Source: Methylobacterium currus
GTDB lineage: Bacteria > Pseudomonadota > Alphaproteobacteria > Rhizobiales > Beijerinckiaceae
Length of the DNA stretch: 64,000 nt
Assembly (NCBI RefSeq): GCF_003058325.1
Contig: NZ_CP028843.1
Coordinates: forward strand, 5,685,001 to 5,749,000
Direction of reading: 5' to 3'
Position numbers and translations under genes: made by a program
Notes under the pieces: generated by a model
Seen by the model: the letters and a program-made list of their open reading frames with translations, nothing else
What the model was told of the DNA's origin: nothing
The model's database searches: none
Shown here: piece by piece, positions 55,107 through 63,630 of the stretch
How the letters are laid out: the number at the start of each line of letters is the position of its first letter
Position numbering within the stretch: position 1 is the first letter of the stretch

Positions 55107-56987
55107 TCAGCCCAGGAACCCGATCGAGATCCACGGCACCAGGATCACCACCGCGAGGCCGACGAGCAGCGCCAGCATGTAGCCGACGATCGGCCGGATG
55201 CCCGCATCCGGATGGATCCGGCTGATCGCGCAGGCGGCGTAGTACCCGACGCCGAAGGGCGGCGCGAACAGGCCGACGCCCATCGCCAGGATCACCACCA
55301 TCGCGTAGTGCACCTCGTGCACTCCGACCTGGCGGGCGATCGGGAAGAGCAGCGGGCCGAACAGCACGATCGCCGGGATGCCTTCCAGCACCGAGCCGAG
55401 GATCACGAAGGCCACCGCCGAGACGACCAGGAAGCCGCGCGCCCCGCCGGGCAGGCTCTTCATCATCACGGCCAGGCTCTGCGAGAAGCCCGACTGGGTC
55501 AGGGCCCAGGCCATGCCGGTCGCCGCCCCGATGATCAGCAGGATCGCGCCCGACAAGGAGGCGGTCGAGACCAGCATCGGGTAGACCCGGCGCCAGTCGA
55601 ACTGGCGGTAGATCAGGAGGCCGGCGAGGATCGCGTACACGATGCCGATGGTCGAGACTTCCGTTGCGGTCGCCACGCCCTCGACCACCGCGGCGCGGAT
55701 GACGAAGGGCAGCGCCAGGGCCGGAAAGGCGATGACGAGCGCCTTGCCGATCTCGCCCTTGCCGGCGCGCTTGACGTGACGGAGATCCTCGCCGCGGTAG
55801 CGCCACCAGACCAGCGTGCAGAGCGTGATGCCGAGCACCACGCCGGGCAGCAGGCCGCCGGTGAAGAGCGCGGTGATCGACACGCCGGTGACCGACCCGA
55901 TGGTGATGAGCACCAGCGAGGGCGGGATGGTCTCGGTCTGCGCGCCGGTGGCCGCGAGCAGCGCGACGAGGTCGCCCTCCTTGGCGCCGCGCTTCTTCAT
56001 CTCGGGGAAGAGCACCGGGGCCACCGCCGCCATGTCGGCAGCCTTGGACCCCGAGATGCCCGAGACGAGGTACATCGCGCCGACGAGCACGTAGTGCAGG
56101 CCGCCGCGGACATGGCCGAGCAGGCTCGCCAGGAAGCCCACCATGGCCTTGGCCATGCCGGTCATCTCGATCAGCAGGCCGAGGAACACGAAGAGCGGCA
56201 CGGCGAGCAGGATGAGGTGGCTCATCCCCTCGTCCATGCGCCCGACCACCACCATGGCGGGGGCCCGCGTCGTCAGCATCAGGTAGCCGAAGGTGGCGAG
56301 CCCGAACGCGAAGGCGATCGGCACGCCGGTGAAGACGAGCGCGCCGACGCCCAGCACGAAGAAGATCAGCAGGTTCCAGTTGCCGAGGGTGCGCAGGGTC
56401 GGCTCGGCCAGCATCAGGGCGGCGATGATGAGGCCGGTGAGCGCGACCGCGCCGACCGCGTGGCGCCAGTCGGCGCATTCGATCAGGCGCAGGGTGGCCA
56501 CGACCAGCATCAGGGCGAAGCCGACCGGCAGGGCGGCGGCGCGCCAGGCATTGGTGATCTCGAGCGCCGGCGTCTGGACGAAGACCTCCTCCGCGGCGAA
56601 CTCGTAGGCCGGATGCAGCAGCATCAGCACGAAGGCGAGGCCGGCGGCGAGCGCCACCGCCTCCAGGAAGGCCTGGGTCTTCACCGAGGCCATGCTGACG
56701 AGCGCCGTCATCCGCATGTGCTCGGCGCGGCGATAGGCGACGACCGAGCCCAGCATGGCAAGCCAGAGGAACAGGATCGAGGCGAGCTCGTCCGACCAGA
56801 CGATGGGGGCGTGGAAGACGTAGCGGCTGACCACGCCGGCGAGCAGCACCACGACCTCGGCCACCACCAGGAGGGCGGCCGGGATCTCGATCAGCCAGCC
56901 GAGCGTGTCGTCGAGCGTGCGCGCCCAGGCGCGCTTGGCGGACGCCGCCGGCAAGGCAGGCGTCTCCGTCGCGATGTCGACATGCAT
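55107..56987 (-). CDS. TRAP transporter permease, fused small and large subunits (DctQM)
   Basis: A 626-residue protein: residues 1-175 are the small DctQ-like domain with four helices (VVSRYVFHAPIVWSDELAS), followed by a DctM-type domain of some 420 residues with about twelve helices (LILLAVPLFVFLGLLIEMTG, GGLHYVLVGAMYLVSGISGS, PPSLVLITIGSVTGVS). Such transporters use Na+ gradients for uptake of organic acids or sugar acids delivered by the binding protein, whose gene ends 12 nt away on the same strand. A fused DctQM is common. The substrate is unknown. Confidence 0.93.
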   Translation of the reverse strand: MHVDIATETPALPAASAKRAWARTLDDTLGWLIEIPAALLVVAEVVVLLAGVVSRYVFHAPIVWSDELASILFLWLAMLGSVVAYRRAEHMRMTALVSMASVKTQAFLEAVALAAGLAFVLMLLHPAYEFAAEEVFVQTPALEITNAWRAAALPVGFALMLVVATLRLIECADWRHAVGAVALTGLIIAALMLAEPTLRTLGNWNLLIFFVLGVGALVFTGVPIAFAFGLATFGYLMLTTRAPAMVVVGRMDEGMSHLILLAVPLFVFLGLLIEMTGMAKAMVGFLASLLGHVRGGLHYVLVGAMYLVSGISGSKAADMAAVAPVLFPEMKKRGAKEGDLVALLAATGAQTETIPPSLVLITIGSVTGVSITALFTGGLLPGVVLGITLCTLVWWRYRGEDLRHVKRAGKGEIGKALVIAFPALALPFVIRAAVVEGVATATEVSTIGIVYAILAGLLIYRQFDWRRVYPMLVSTASLSGAILLIIGAATGMAWALTQSGFSQSLAVMMKSLPGGARGFLVVSAVAFVILGSVLEGIPAIVLFGPLLFPIARQVGVHEVHYAMVVILAMGVGLFAPPFGVGYYAACAISRIHPDAGIRPIVGYMLALLVGLAVVILVPWISIGFLG

Positions 56988-56999
56988 CCTATGCCTCCC

Positions 57000-58013
57000 T
57001 CAGGCCAATTTGCCGGAGACGGCCTCGAGGTGCTCCCAAGCCGCGTCGCCGTACTTGTTCTTCCAGTCCTTGTAGAATGTCGTGCGGCCGAGCGCATCGC
57101 GAAATTTCTGGCGGTCGACCTCGACGAAGGTGATTCCCTTGGATCCGAGATCCTGGCGGAGGGAGGAGCTGAGCTTGACGATGTCGGCGCGCTGGTCGTC
57201 GGCCGAGCGGTCGAGCTCGCGAGTGACGATGGCGCGCAGGTCCTCGGGCAGGCGCTGCCAGGCCTTCTTGTTGCCGAGGATCCAGTAGCCGTCCCAGACG
57301 TGGCCGGTGAGGCTGCAGCTCTTCTGAACCTCGTAGAGCCGGGTCGTCGCCGTGATGGCGAGCGGGTTCTCCTGGCCCTCGAAGATCTTGGTCTGCAGCG
57401 CCGAATACAGCTCGTTGAAGTTGAGCGGCGCGGCGCCGGCATCGAGCGCCTTGAACAGCGAGGTCAGCATCGGCGACGGCGGTACGCGGATCTTGAAGCC
57501 CTTGAGGTCTTCAGGAACCTTGATCTCGCGGGTCGAGGAGGTGATGTGGCGAAAACCGTTGTCCCACACCTTCGAGACGGTCTGGATCGGCGTCTTGGCG
57601 ATCTGCTCGCGGACATACGTGCCGAGACCGCCATCCATGGCCTTCCACACGTCGTCGTAATCCTTGAACGCAAAGCCGGTATTCGGCAGCGCCGCGGCGG
57701 CGACGAAGGTCGAGAGGATCGAGGTCGAGAGATTGAAGAACTCGACGCTGCCGTTGCGCACCTGCGACAGCAGGTCGGTGTCGGAGCCGAGCTGGTTGGC
57801 CGGGAAGAGCTTGATGTCGAGCCGCCCGTTCGAGGCCTCGCGGATGCGGGCGAGCGCTTCCTGGGCGCGGGTGTTGACCGGGTGGGTCGGGTCCTGGCCG
57901 GTGGCGAGCTTGTACTCGAACTCGGCGGCGCGCACCGGCCGGGTGAAGATCGTGGCGAGCGGGAATGCGGCTGCGCCGGCGATGAGCGTTCGGCGGGAGA
58001 GGGTGTGGCTCAT
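57000..58013 (-). CDS. TRAP transporter substrate-binding protein (DctP type)
   Basis: A 337-residue periplasmic protein with a twin-arginine-like leader (SRRTLIAGAAAFPLATIFT). DctP features include LATGQDPTHPVNTRAQEALA, SNGRLDIKLFPANQLGSD and FKIRVPPSPMLTSLFKALDA, where the Arg is the usual carboxylate-binding residue. It binds the substrate for the adjacent DctQM. An organic-acid ligand is likely because of the conserved Arg; identity unknown. A 259-bp spacer with a hairpin repeat separates it from the upstream dehydrogenase gene, compatible with differential expression of the binding protein. Confidence 0.92.
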   Translation of the reverse strand: MSHTLSRRTLIAGAAAFPLATIFTRPVRAAEFEYKLATGQDPTHPVNTRAQEALARIREASNGRLDIKLFPANQLGSDTDLLSQVRNGSVEFFNLSTSILSTFVAAAALPNTGFAFKDYDDVWKAMDGGLGTYVREQIAKTPIQTVSKVWDNGFRHITSSTREIKVPEDLKGFKIRVPPSPMLTSLFKALDAGAAPLNFNELYSALQTKIFEGQENPLAITATTRLYEVQKSCSLTGHVWDGYWILGNKKAWQRLPEDLRAIVTRELDRSADDQRADIVKLSSSLRQDLGSKGITFVEVDRQKFRDALGRTTFYKDWKNKYGDAAWEHLEAVSGKLA

Positions 58014-58108
58014 GGTCGTTTCCTCGGGAGGGGAGGGCCGGTGGGCCGGCCTCTGAACGTGACGATTTCGTCTGCGGCGGAGCCGCAAGATCCAGAATGA
58101 AGCGCGGG

Positions 58109-58263
58109 ATCCCCTCTCCCGTGTGGGAGAGGGGTAGGGGTGAGGGTGGGACGCCTCAGCGTGAAGCGGATACCGTGATGCTGGCGGCTCGACGTTCGGT
58201 GCTCGATCCTTGACCGTCGCCACCCTCGCCCCCGGCCCCTCTCCCACATGGGAGAGGGGAGGT
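58109..58263. repeat. Palindromic repeat between ltnD-like and dctP-like genes
   Basis: CCCCTCTCCCGTGTGGGAGAGGGG (58113-58136) and CCCCTCTCCCACATGGGAGAGGGG (58236-58259) are each near-perfect hairpins and face each other. Between them GGGGTGAGGGTGGG (58137-58150) faces CCACCCTCGCCCC (58220-58232). The whole forms a nested cruciform of about 150 bp within an operon spacer. Such structures often protect upstream mRNA or act as partial terminators. The function here is unproven. Confidence 0.8.
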
Positions 58264-58272
58264 GTGTTGGGC

Positions 58273-59148
58273 TTACTTGCCGTTCAGTGCGCGGTAGGAC
58301 CCGATCACCTGGCTGTCGTCCTCCGCGCCCGCCCCACGGCTCGACGCCGCGAGAAAGAGCTGGTGGGCGAGGGCTGCGAGGGGCAGGGCCGCCTTCTCGC
58401 TGCGGCCGGCCTCGAGCACGATGCCGAGATCCTTGACGAAGATGTCGACGGCGCTGGTGACCCGCGGGGTCTCCTCCAGCATCCGGGGACCGCGGTCGCG
58501 CAGCATCCAGCTGGATGCCGAGGAGCCCGAGACGATCTCGAGCGCGGTCGCGCCGTCGATCCCGACCTTCGCCGCGAGCGACAGGGCTTCCGCCGCCGCC
58601 GCGAGATTGACCCCGCACAGGAGCTGGTTGACCGCCTTCATGGTGGCGCCCTGGCCGGGCTCGGGCCCGACATGGAACACCTTGTCGCCCATCGCCTCCA
58701 GCAGCGGCCGCACCCCGGCGATCACGTCGGCGGGGGCCGCCGCCATGATGGTGAGGGTCCCGGCCTCGGCACCGACGACTCCGCCGGAGACCGGCGCATC
58801 GACGAAGGCCCGGCCGGTCGCCGTCACCCGCCTGGCCAGCGCCGCGACGGCGGCCGGCGGGCAGGTCGCCATCAGGACCACTGCCGCGTCCGGGCCCAAG
58901 CGCTCCAGGGCGCCCTCGCCGAACAGGATGCTCTCCGCCTGATCGGCGTTGACCACCATCAGCACCAGGGCGCCGGCGCCCTCGGACGCTGCCGCGATCG
59001 TGTCGGCGGGGGTGCCGCCGGCAGTCGCGAAGGCGCTGCGCCCTTCCGCCCGCACGTCGAAGCCGCGCACGGGAAAACCGTGCCGCACGAGGTTGCGGGC
59101 CATCGGCAGGCCCATCGAGCCCAAGCCCACGAAGGCGACGGGGGACAT
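58273..59148 (-). CDS. ltnD: 3-hydroxyisobutyrate dehydrogenase-family / L-threonate dehydrogenase-like protein
   Basis: A 291-residue NAD-dependent beta-hydroxyacid dehydrogenase. Rossmann motif VAFVGLGSMGLPMARNLV, the substrate loop DAPVSGGVVGAEAGTLTIM and the catalytic Lys region GATMKAVNQLLCG are intact, and VKDLGIVLEAGRSEKAALPL resembles LtnD. The family also includes tartronate semialdehyde and sulfolactaldehyde reductases, so the reaction remains open. ATG 59148 is chosen; ATG 59163 overlaps the transketolase stop. It sits in an operon with TRAP, transketolase and SDR genes. Confidence 0.85.
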   Translation of the reverse strand: MSPVAFVGLGSMGLPMARNLVRHGFPVRGFDVRAEGRSAFATAGGTPADTIAAASEGAGALVLMVVNADQAESILFGEGALERLGPDAAVVLMATCPPAAVAALARRVTATGRAFVDAPVSGGVVGAEAGTLTIMAAAPADVIAGVRPLLEAMGDKVFHVGPEPGQGATMKAVNQLLCGVNLAAAAEALSLAAKVGIDGATALEIVSGSSASSWMLRDRGPRMLEETPRVTSAVDIFVKDLGIVLEAGRSEKAALPLAALAHQLFLAASSRGAGAEDDSQVIGSYRALNGK

Positions 59149-59153
59149 TGCGC

Positions 59154-60185
59154 TCACAGCCATTCGCGGATGCTCCGCACCATGGCGCTCGTCGAGATGC
59201 CGTAGCGGTCGTGCAGGGTCGGCAGGGCGCCGGCATCCAGGAACTCGTCCGGCAGGCCGACCTGGCGGAACGCCTTCGGCACCGTGCCGGAGCGCAGGAG
59301 CAGCCCCGCCACCGCCTCGCCCAGGCCCCCGACGACCGTGTGGTTCTCCGCCACCACGACCAGGCGCCCGCCCTTGCCGGCCTCGCGCAGGATCGTCTCC
59401 GTGTCGAGCGGCTTGATCGTCGGCACGTGCAGCACCGAGACGTCGATCTTGTCGCCCCGCAGGGCCTCCGCCGCCTCAAGGGCCCGCATGGTCATCAGGC
59501 CGGTCGAGATGATGAGGACGTCGTTGCCGTCGCGGATCGTCTTCGCTTTCCCAAGCTCGAATTTGTAGCCGTACTCGTCGAGCACGAGGGGCACGTTGCC
59601 GCGCAGGAGCCGCATGTAGACCGGCCCCTTGTGATCGGCGATGGCCGGCACGGCCTGGGCGATCTCGTGCGCGTCGCAGGGGTCGAGGATCGTCATGTTG
59701 GGCAGGCCGCGGAAGATCGCGATGTCCTCCGTCGCCTGATGGCTCGGGCCGTAGCCGGTGGTGAGGCCGGGCAGCGCGCAGACGATCTTGACGTCGAGAT
59801 TCTCCTCCGCGATCGCCATGCAGATGAAGTCATAGGCCCGCCGCGCCGCGAACACCGCGTAGGTGGTGGCGAAGGGCTGGAAGCCCTCGCGCGCCATGCC
59901 GGCGGCAGCACTGATCAGCAGCTGCTCGGCCATGCCCATCTGGTAGAAGCGCTCGGGGTGCTTCTGGGCGAAGATGTGCAGGTCGGTGTACTTGCCGAGG
60001 TCGGCGGTCAGCCCGACGATCTCGGGCCGCTCCTCGGCGAGCTTGGCCAGCGCATGGCCGAAGGGGGCCGGCGCGGTGCGCTGGTCGGGGCCGGCCAGCG
60101 AGGCGATCATCGCCGAGGTGGTGAGCCGTTCACCCGTGTTGGCCTCGGAGAGCCAGGCCGGGCGCGTGTACTTCGAGCGTCTCAT
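59154..60185 (-). CDS. Transketolase C-terminal half
   Basis: A 343-residue polypeptide carrying the transketolase PYR and C-terminal domains: EIVGLTADLGKYTDLHIFAQ, FYQMGMAEQLLISAAAGMA with the activating Glu that contacts TPP, and GPSHQATEDIAIFRGLPNM. The N-terminal half is the upstream gene; the stop and start overlap as ATGA, implying equimolar synthesis. Split transketolases occur in specialised sugar or sulfosugar pathways (for example apulose-4-phosphate and sulfo-transketolase systems) as well as in normal pentose metabolism. Company with a TRAP transporter suggests a specific catabolic role. Confidence 0.93.
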   Translation of the reverse strand: MRRSKYTRPAWLSEANTGERLTTSAMIASLAGPDQRTAPAPFGHALAKLAEERPEIVGLTADLGKYTDLHIFAQKHPERFYQMGMAEQLLISAAAGMAREGFQPFATTYAVFAARRAYDFICMAIAEENLDVKIVCALPGLTTGYGPSHQATEDIAIFRGLPNMTILDPCDAHEIAQAVPAIADHKGPVYMRLLRGNVPLVLDEYGYKFELGKAKTIRDGNDVLIISTGLMTMRALEAAEALRGDKIDVSVLHVPTIKPLDTETILREAGKGGRLVVVAENHTVVGGLGEAVAGLLLRSGTVPKAFRQVGLPDEFLDAGALPTLHDRYGISTSAMVRSIREWL

Positions 60186-61036
60186 GCGGGCCTCCCGGCA
60201 TCCAGGATGTGAATCGCGTCCTGCCATTCCTGCGGCTCCACCCGCAGGAAGTGATTGCGCTCGCGCGCCTCCAGGAAGGGAATGCCCTTCGCCATCTTGG
60301 TGTCGCAGATGATGATGCGCGGCTTCGGCTCAGTGCAGGCCCGGGCCTGGTCGAAGGCCCGGACCAGGGCGTCGATGTCGTTGCCGTCGACCCGCTGGAC
60401 GTGCCAGCCGAAGGCCTCGAAGCGGGAGGCCGCCGGCTCGAAGCCGGTGACCTGCGAGGCCGGGCCGTCGGCCTGCTGGTTGTTGACGTCGACGATGGCG
60501 ATCAGGTTGTCGAGCTTCCAGTGGCTCGCCGACCAGGCGCCCTCCCAGATCGAGCCCTCGCCGAGCTCGCCGTCGGAGATCAGGCAGTAGACGAACGAGT
60601 CGGACTTCTTGCGCTTGAGGCCGAGGCAGAAGCCGACCGCGAGCGCGAGGCCGTGGCCGAGCGAGCCGCCGGTGATCTCCATCCCGGGAGTGTAGGCGGC
60701 CATGCCGGACATCGGCAGCCGGCTGTCGTCGGCCCCGTAGCTCGTCAGCTCGTCCTCCGGCAGGATCCCGGCCTCGAGCAGCGCGGCGTAGAGCGCGATG
60801 GCATAGTGGCCGATCGAGAGCAGGAAGCGGTCGCGCCCCTCCCATTCCGGCTCGTCCGGCCGGTAGCGCATGGCGTGGAAGTACGACACCGCCAGCACGT
60901 CGGCGATGCCGAGGGCCTGGGCGATGTAGCCCTGGCCCTGGACCTCGCCCATCAGCAGGGCGTTGCGGCGGATGCGGTAGGCCCGCTCGGCGAGCGAGGG
61001 GCTGTTCTGCCGGGGAGGCGATTCGACGGTCGGCAT
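60182..61036 (-). CDS. Transketolase N-terminal half
   Basis: A 284-residue TPP-binding subunit. The TPP/Mg motif is SDGELGEGSIWEGAWSASHW followed by NLIAIVDVNNQQADGP (GDG...NN pattern). The active-site loop ITGGSLGHGLALAVGFCLG is conserved. With the following gene it makes a complete transketolase. ATG 61036 lies 10 nt after the SDR stop, so the two are probably co-transcribed. The chromosomal full-length transketolase is expected elsewhere in the genome, leaving this pair for a dedicated substrate. Confidence 0.93.
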   Translation of the reverse strand: MPTVESPPRQNSPSLAERAYRIRRNALLMGEVQGQGYIAQALGIADVLAVSYFHAMRYRPDEPEWEGRDRFLLSIGHYAIALYAALLEAGILPEDELTSYGADDSRLPMSGMAAYTPGMEITGGSLGHGLALAVGFCLGLKRKKSDSFVYCLISDGELGEGSIWEGAWSASHWKLDNLIAIVDVNNQQADGPASQVTGFEPAASRFEAFGWHVQRVDGNDIDALVRAFDQARACTEPKPRIIICDTKMAKGIPFLEARERNHFLRVEPQEWQDAIHILDAGRPA

Positions 61037-61046
61037 GATCGGCTCC

Positions 61047-61796
61047 TCAGTGGATCAGCATGCCGCCGTTCACGTCGATGACGGCGCCGGTGATGTAGGA
61101 GGAAAGGTCGGAAGCCAGGAACAGGCAGGCATTGGCGACGTCGTCGGCGACGCCGAGGCGGCCGAGCGGGATGCCCTTGGCGATCTCGACCTTCAGCTCG
61201 TCGGTGAGCTTGCCGCCGGTGATGTCGGTCTGGATCAGGCCCGGGGTGATGCTGTTGACCCGCACCGTGTCGGGGCCGAGCTCGCGGGCCATCGCCTTGC
61301 CGAGGCCCAGCACGCCGCCCTTGGCGGCGCTGTAATGCGGCCCGCCGAAGATGCCGCCGCCGCGCTGCGCCGAGACCGACGACATGCAGACGATCGACCC
61401 GGATTTCTGCCGGCGCATCTGCGGCACCACCGCCTGGCTCATGTAGAGCGTCCCGCGCAGGTTCACGTCGAGCACCGCGTCGTAGTTGCCGGGCTCGATC
61501 TCCATGAACTTCAGCGGCTGGGTGATGCCGGCATTGTTGACCAGCACGTCGATGCGACCGAACCGGGAGACCACCTCGTCGGCGGCGGCCTGGCAGGCGG
61601 CCTTGTCGGTGACGTTGCAGGCGAGGCCGACATGGCCCTCGCCGATCGCGCGGGCGGCCTCTTCGGCCTGGCCGGCATCGAGATCGAGGATCACCACCTT
61701 GGCGCCATGCTGGGCGAAGAGCTTCGCGGTGGCGCGGCCGATCCCCCGCAGCGATGCGGCGCCGGTGATCAGGCACACCTTGTCGGTCAGCAGCAT
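61047..61796 (-). CDS. Short-chain dehydrogenase/reductase, first gene of the TRAP-transketolase operon
   Basis: A 249-residue classical SDR: the cofactor motif TGAASLRGIGRATA, NNAG, the catalytic Ser in VCMSSVSAQ and the YSAAKGGVLG Tyr-Lys pair are all present. The Asp-rich end of beta-2 (VVILDLDAGQ) favours NAD. ATG 61796 follows GGGAGGAC. It probably oxidises a polyol or sugar acid to a ketose for the split transketolase. The 440-bp region upstream (61797-62236) contains two inverted repeats suited to operator sites and a terminator of the convergent peroxiredoxin transcript's downstream side. Confidence 0.87.
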   Translation of the reverse strand: MLLTDKVCLITGAASLRGIGRATAKLFAQHGAKVVILDLDAGQAEEAARAIGEGHVGLACNVTDKAACQAAADEVVSRFGRIDVLVNNAGITQPLKFMEIEPGNYDAVLDVNLRGTLYMSQAVVPQMRRQKSGSIVCMSSVSAQRGGGIFGGPHYSAAKGGVLGLGKAMARELGPDTVRVNSITPGLIQTDITGGKLTDELKVEIAKGIPLGRLGVADDVANACLFLASDLSSYITGAVIDVNGGMLIH

Positions 61797-61929
61797 GTCG
61801 TCCTCCCTGGCTTGTTCGGCGCGGGCCCGTGCGTCGGGCCGGCCTTCGGGCACGAGGGAGAGTCTCGCGGCGCTCGGGGCTCACCCCCGCATCGCCGCCC
61901 GTCCTCGACGGTTCCTCCCTCGTCTCGTT

Positions 61930-61999
61930 GGGCACACTGTGCCCCGGCGGAGGGAGGCGGACAAACGCGGAAATTGCAGCTGAAGGTGAATGGGATTCA
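61930..61999 (-). promoter_or_regulatory. Two inverted repeats upstream of the TRAP-transketolase operon
   Basis: GGGCACACTGTGCCC (61930-61944) has perfect 7-bp arms around one base, and TGAATGGGATTCA (61987-61999) has 5-bp arms around GGG. They lie about 130-200 nt before the first operon gene. Their form fits a dimeric repressor site (GntR, LacI or IclR type). No regulator gene is next to the operon. Confidence 0.35.
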
Positions 62000-62119
62000 T
62001 CTGGCGGGGCGGCGGCCGCGGAGTCCGGGGGATGGCGGAAGCGTCCGCGTCCATCCGGCAAGGTCGTCGGCGCAGAGCGACCTGCGATCGCCAGTCATCG
62101 CGGGACAGGCTGGGCTGTC

Positions 62120-62179
62120 CTGAAAAAGATTGAGCGCGGGTCCCCCCCTCTCCCGGGTGGGAGAGGGGGGGACCCGCGC
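62120..62179 (-). terminator. Rho-independent terminator downstream of the peroxiredoxin gene
   Basis: A perfect 21-bp stem at 62134-62154 and 62159-62179 (GCGCGGGTCCCC...) with a GGGT loop. On the minus strand the stem is followed by TCAATCTTTTT (complement of 62122-62133), so it terminates the minus-strand peroxiredoxin transcript, whose stop is at 62237. Confidence 0.85.
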
Positions 62180-62236
62180 CTGAACTTCGAAGGATTTTCC
62201 TCGGACGGCCCGGCGGGACGAAACCAGAGCCGTCCC

Positions 62237-62719
62237 TCAGAGCGCCTTCAGCAGCGTCTCCGCTCCGGACAGGTCCGCCTTCGACGGCGCGTCCTCGACG
62301 TTGAGGACGCGCACCACGCCGTCCTCGACCACCATGGCGTAGCGCTTCGAGCGCACGCCGAGGCCGAAGCCGGTGCCGTCCATGTCGAGGCCCAGCGCCT
62401 TGGCGAAGTCGCCGTTGCCGTCGGCCAGGAACTCGATGCCCTCGGCGCCGGCCGATTTCGACCAGGCGTCGAGCACGAACACGTCGTTGACCGAGGTCAC
62501 CGTGATCGCGTCGATGCCACGGGCCAGGATGTCGCCGCGCCGGGTGACGTAGCCGGGCAGGTGGTTGCGGTGGCAGGTCGGCGTGAAGGCGCCCGGCACC
62601 GCCACCAGCACCACGCGGCGGCCCTTGAACACGTCGTCGGTGGTCTTGGGCACGGGGCCATCGGGGCCCATGACACGGAAAGTCGCCTGGGGCAGGTGAT
62701 CGCCGACCTGGATCGTCAT
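62237..62719 (-). CDS. Peroxiredoxin, Prx5-type
   Basis: A 160-residue thiol peroxidase of the Prx5/alkyl hydroperoxide type. The peroxidatic Cys is in VPGAFTPTCHRNHLPGY and the conserved Arg in VRSKRYAMVVEDG. No fused glutaredoxin domain. Such enzymes reduce peroxides using glutathione/glutaredoxin or thioredoxin. The gene stands alone with its own terminator and diverges from the YqgE gene by 192 bp. Confidence 0.92.
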   Translation of the reverse strand: MTIQVGDHLPQATFRVMGPDGPVPKTTDDVFKGRRVVLVAVPGAFTPTCHRNHLPGYVTRRGDILARGIDAITVTSVNDVFVLDAWSKSAGAEGIEFLADGNGDFAKALGLDMDGTGFGLGVRSKRYAMVVEDGVVRVLNVEDAPSKADLSGAETLLKAL

Positions 62720-62910
62720 CGTGGCTCTCCTCGCGGAATGGTCCGGGCGGGGTCTAGCGCGGCGGTCCAGGTGAGTCGAGGTCGCGGGTCAGGGTTGCGC
62801 GGGGCGGCGTGCCCCGCCTCCGCCCCGCGGCGAGCGGCGCGGGACCCGGCGGGCCTCCCCGCGCGTTCCCGCACAAGCGGACTATGGACAACGCCGGGGC
62901 GGAGCGTAGC

Positions 62911-63603
62911 ATGGGCTTCATGCGCAGCAGATTTCCACAGGACCTCCTCTCCCAGGACCCGGCCGTGAGCGGCGGGGCGCCGGACCCGCGCGCCGGCGAC
63001 CGGGAGGGAGCGGCCCGCGGCGCGCCGAGCTACCTCGACGGGCAGCTCCTCGTGGCGATGCCGGGCATGGCCGACGAGCGCTTCTCGCGCTCGGTGATCT
63101 ATCTCTGCGCGCATTCGGCGGAGGGGGCGATGGGCATCATCGTCAACAAGCCGGCCGCCGACCTCAACATGCCGGACCTCCTGGTCCAGCTCGACATCAT
63201 CGCCCAGGATGACGCCATCCGGCTGCCGAGCCGGGTGGGTCACATGCCGGTGCTGATGGGCGGGCCGGTCGAGGCGAGCCGGGGCTTCGTGCTGCACTCG
63301 CCCGACTTCCACATCGACCAGTCGACCCTCCTGATCGACAACGGCATCTGCCTCACCGCGACGATCGAGATCCTGCGGGCGATCGCGGTCGGCAAGGGGC
63401 CGGCGAGCGCGGTGCTGGCGCTCGGCTATGCCGGCTGGCAGGCCGGCCAGCTCGAGAGCGAGATCCAGGCCAATGGCTGGCTGCACTGCCCGGCCGATCC
63501 GGACCTGATCTTCAACACCGCCCTCGAGACGAAGTACGACCGGGCCCTGCGCGGCATCGGCATCGAGCCCGCCATGCTCTCGGCCACCGCCGGCCACGCC
63601 TGA
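62911..63603 (+). CDS. YqgE/AlgH family protein
   Basis: A 230-residue protein. The UPF0301 core is present: [52 protein letters not shown] and [15 protein letters not shown]. The first 35 residues are a variable arm. ATG 62911 follows GGAG; ATG 62884 would add nine residues. The biochemical function of the family is unsettled (AlgH is linked to alginate regulation), so no role is assigned. Confidence 0.9.
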   Translation: MGFMRSRFPQDLLSQDPAVSGGAPDPRAGDREGAARGAPSYLDGQLLVAMPGMADERFSRSVIYLCAHSAEGAMGIIVNKPAADLNMPDLLVQLDIIAQDDAIRLPSRVGHMPVLMGGPVEASRGFVLHSPDFHIDQSTLLIDNGICLTATIEILRAIAVGKGPASAVLALGYAGWQAGQLESEIQANGWLHCPADPDLIFNTALETKYDRALRGIGIEPAMLSATAGHA

Positions 63604-63630
63604 CCGGCACGCCGCCCGGCCGATCCCCGC

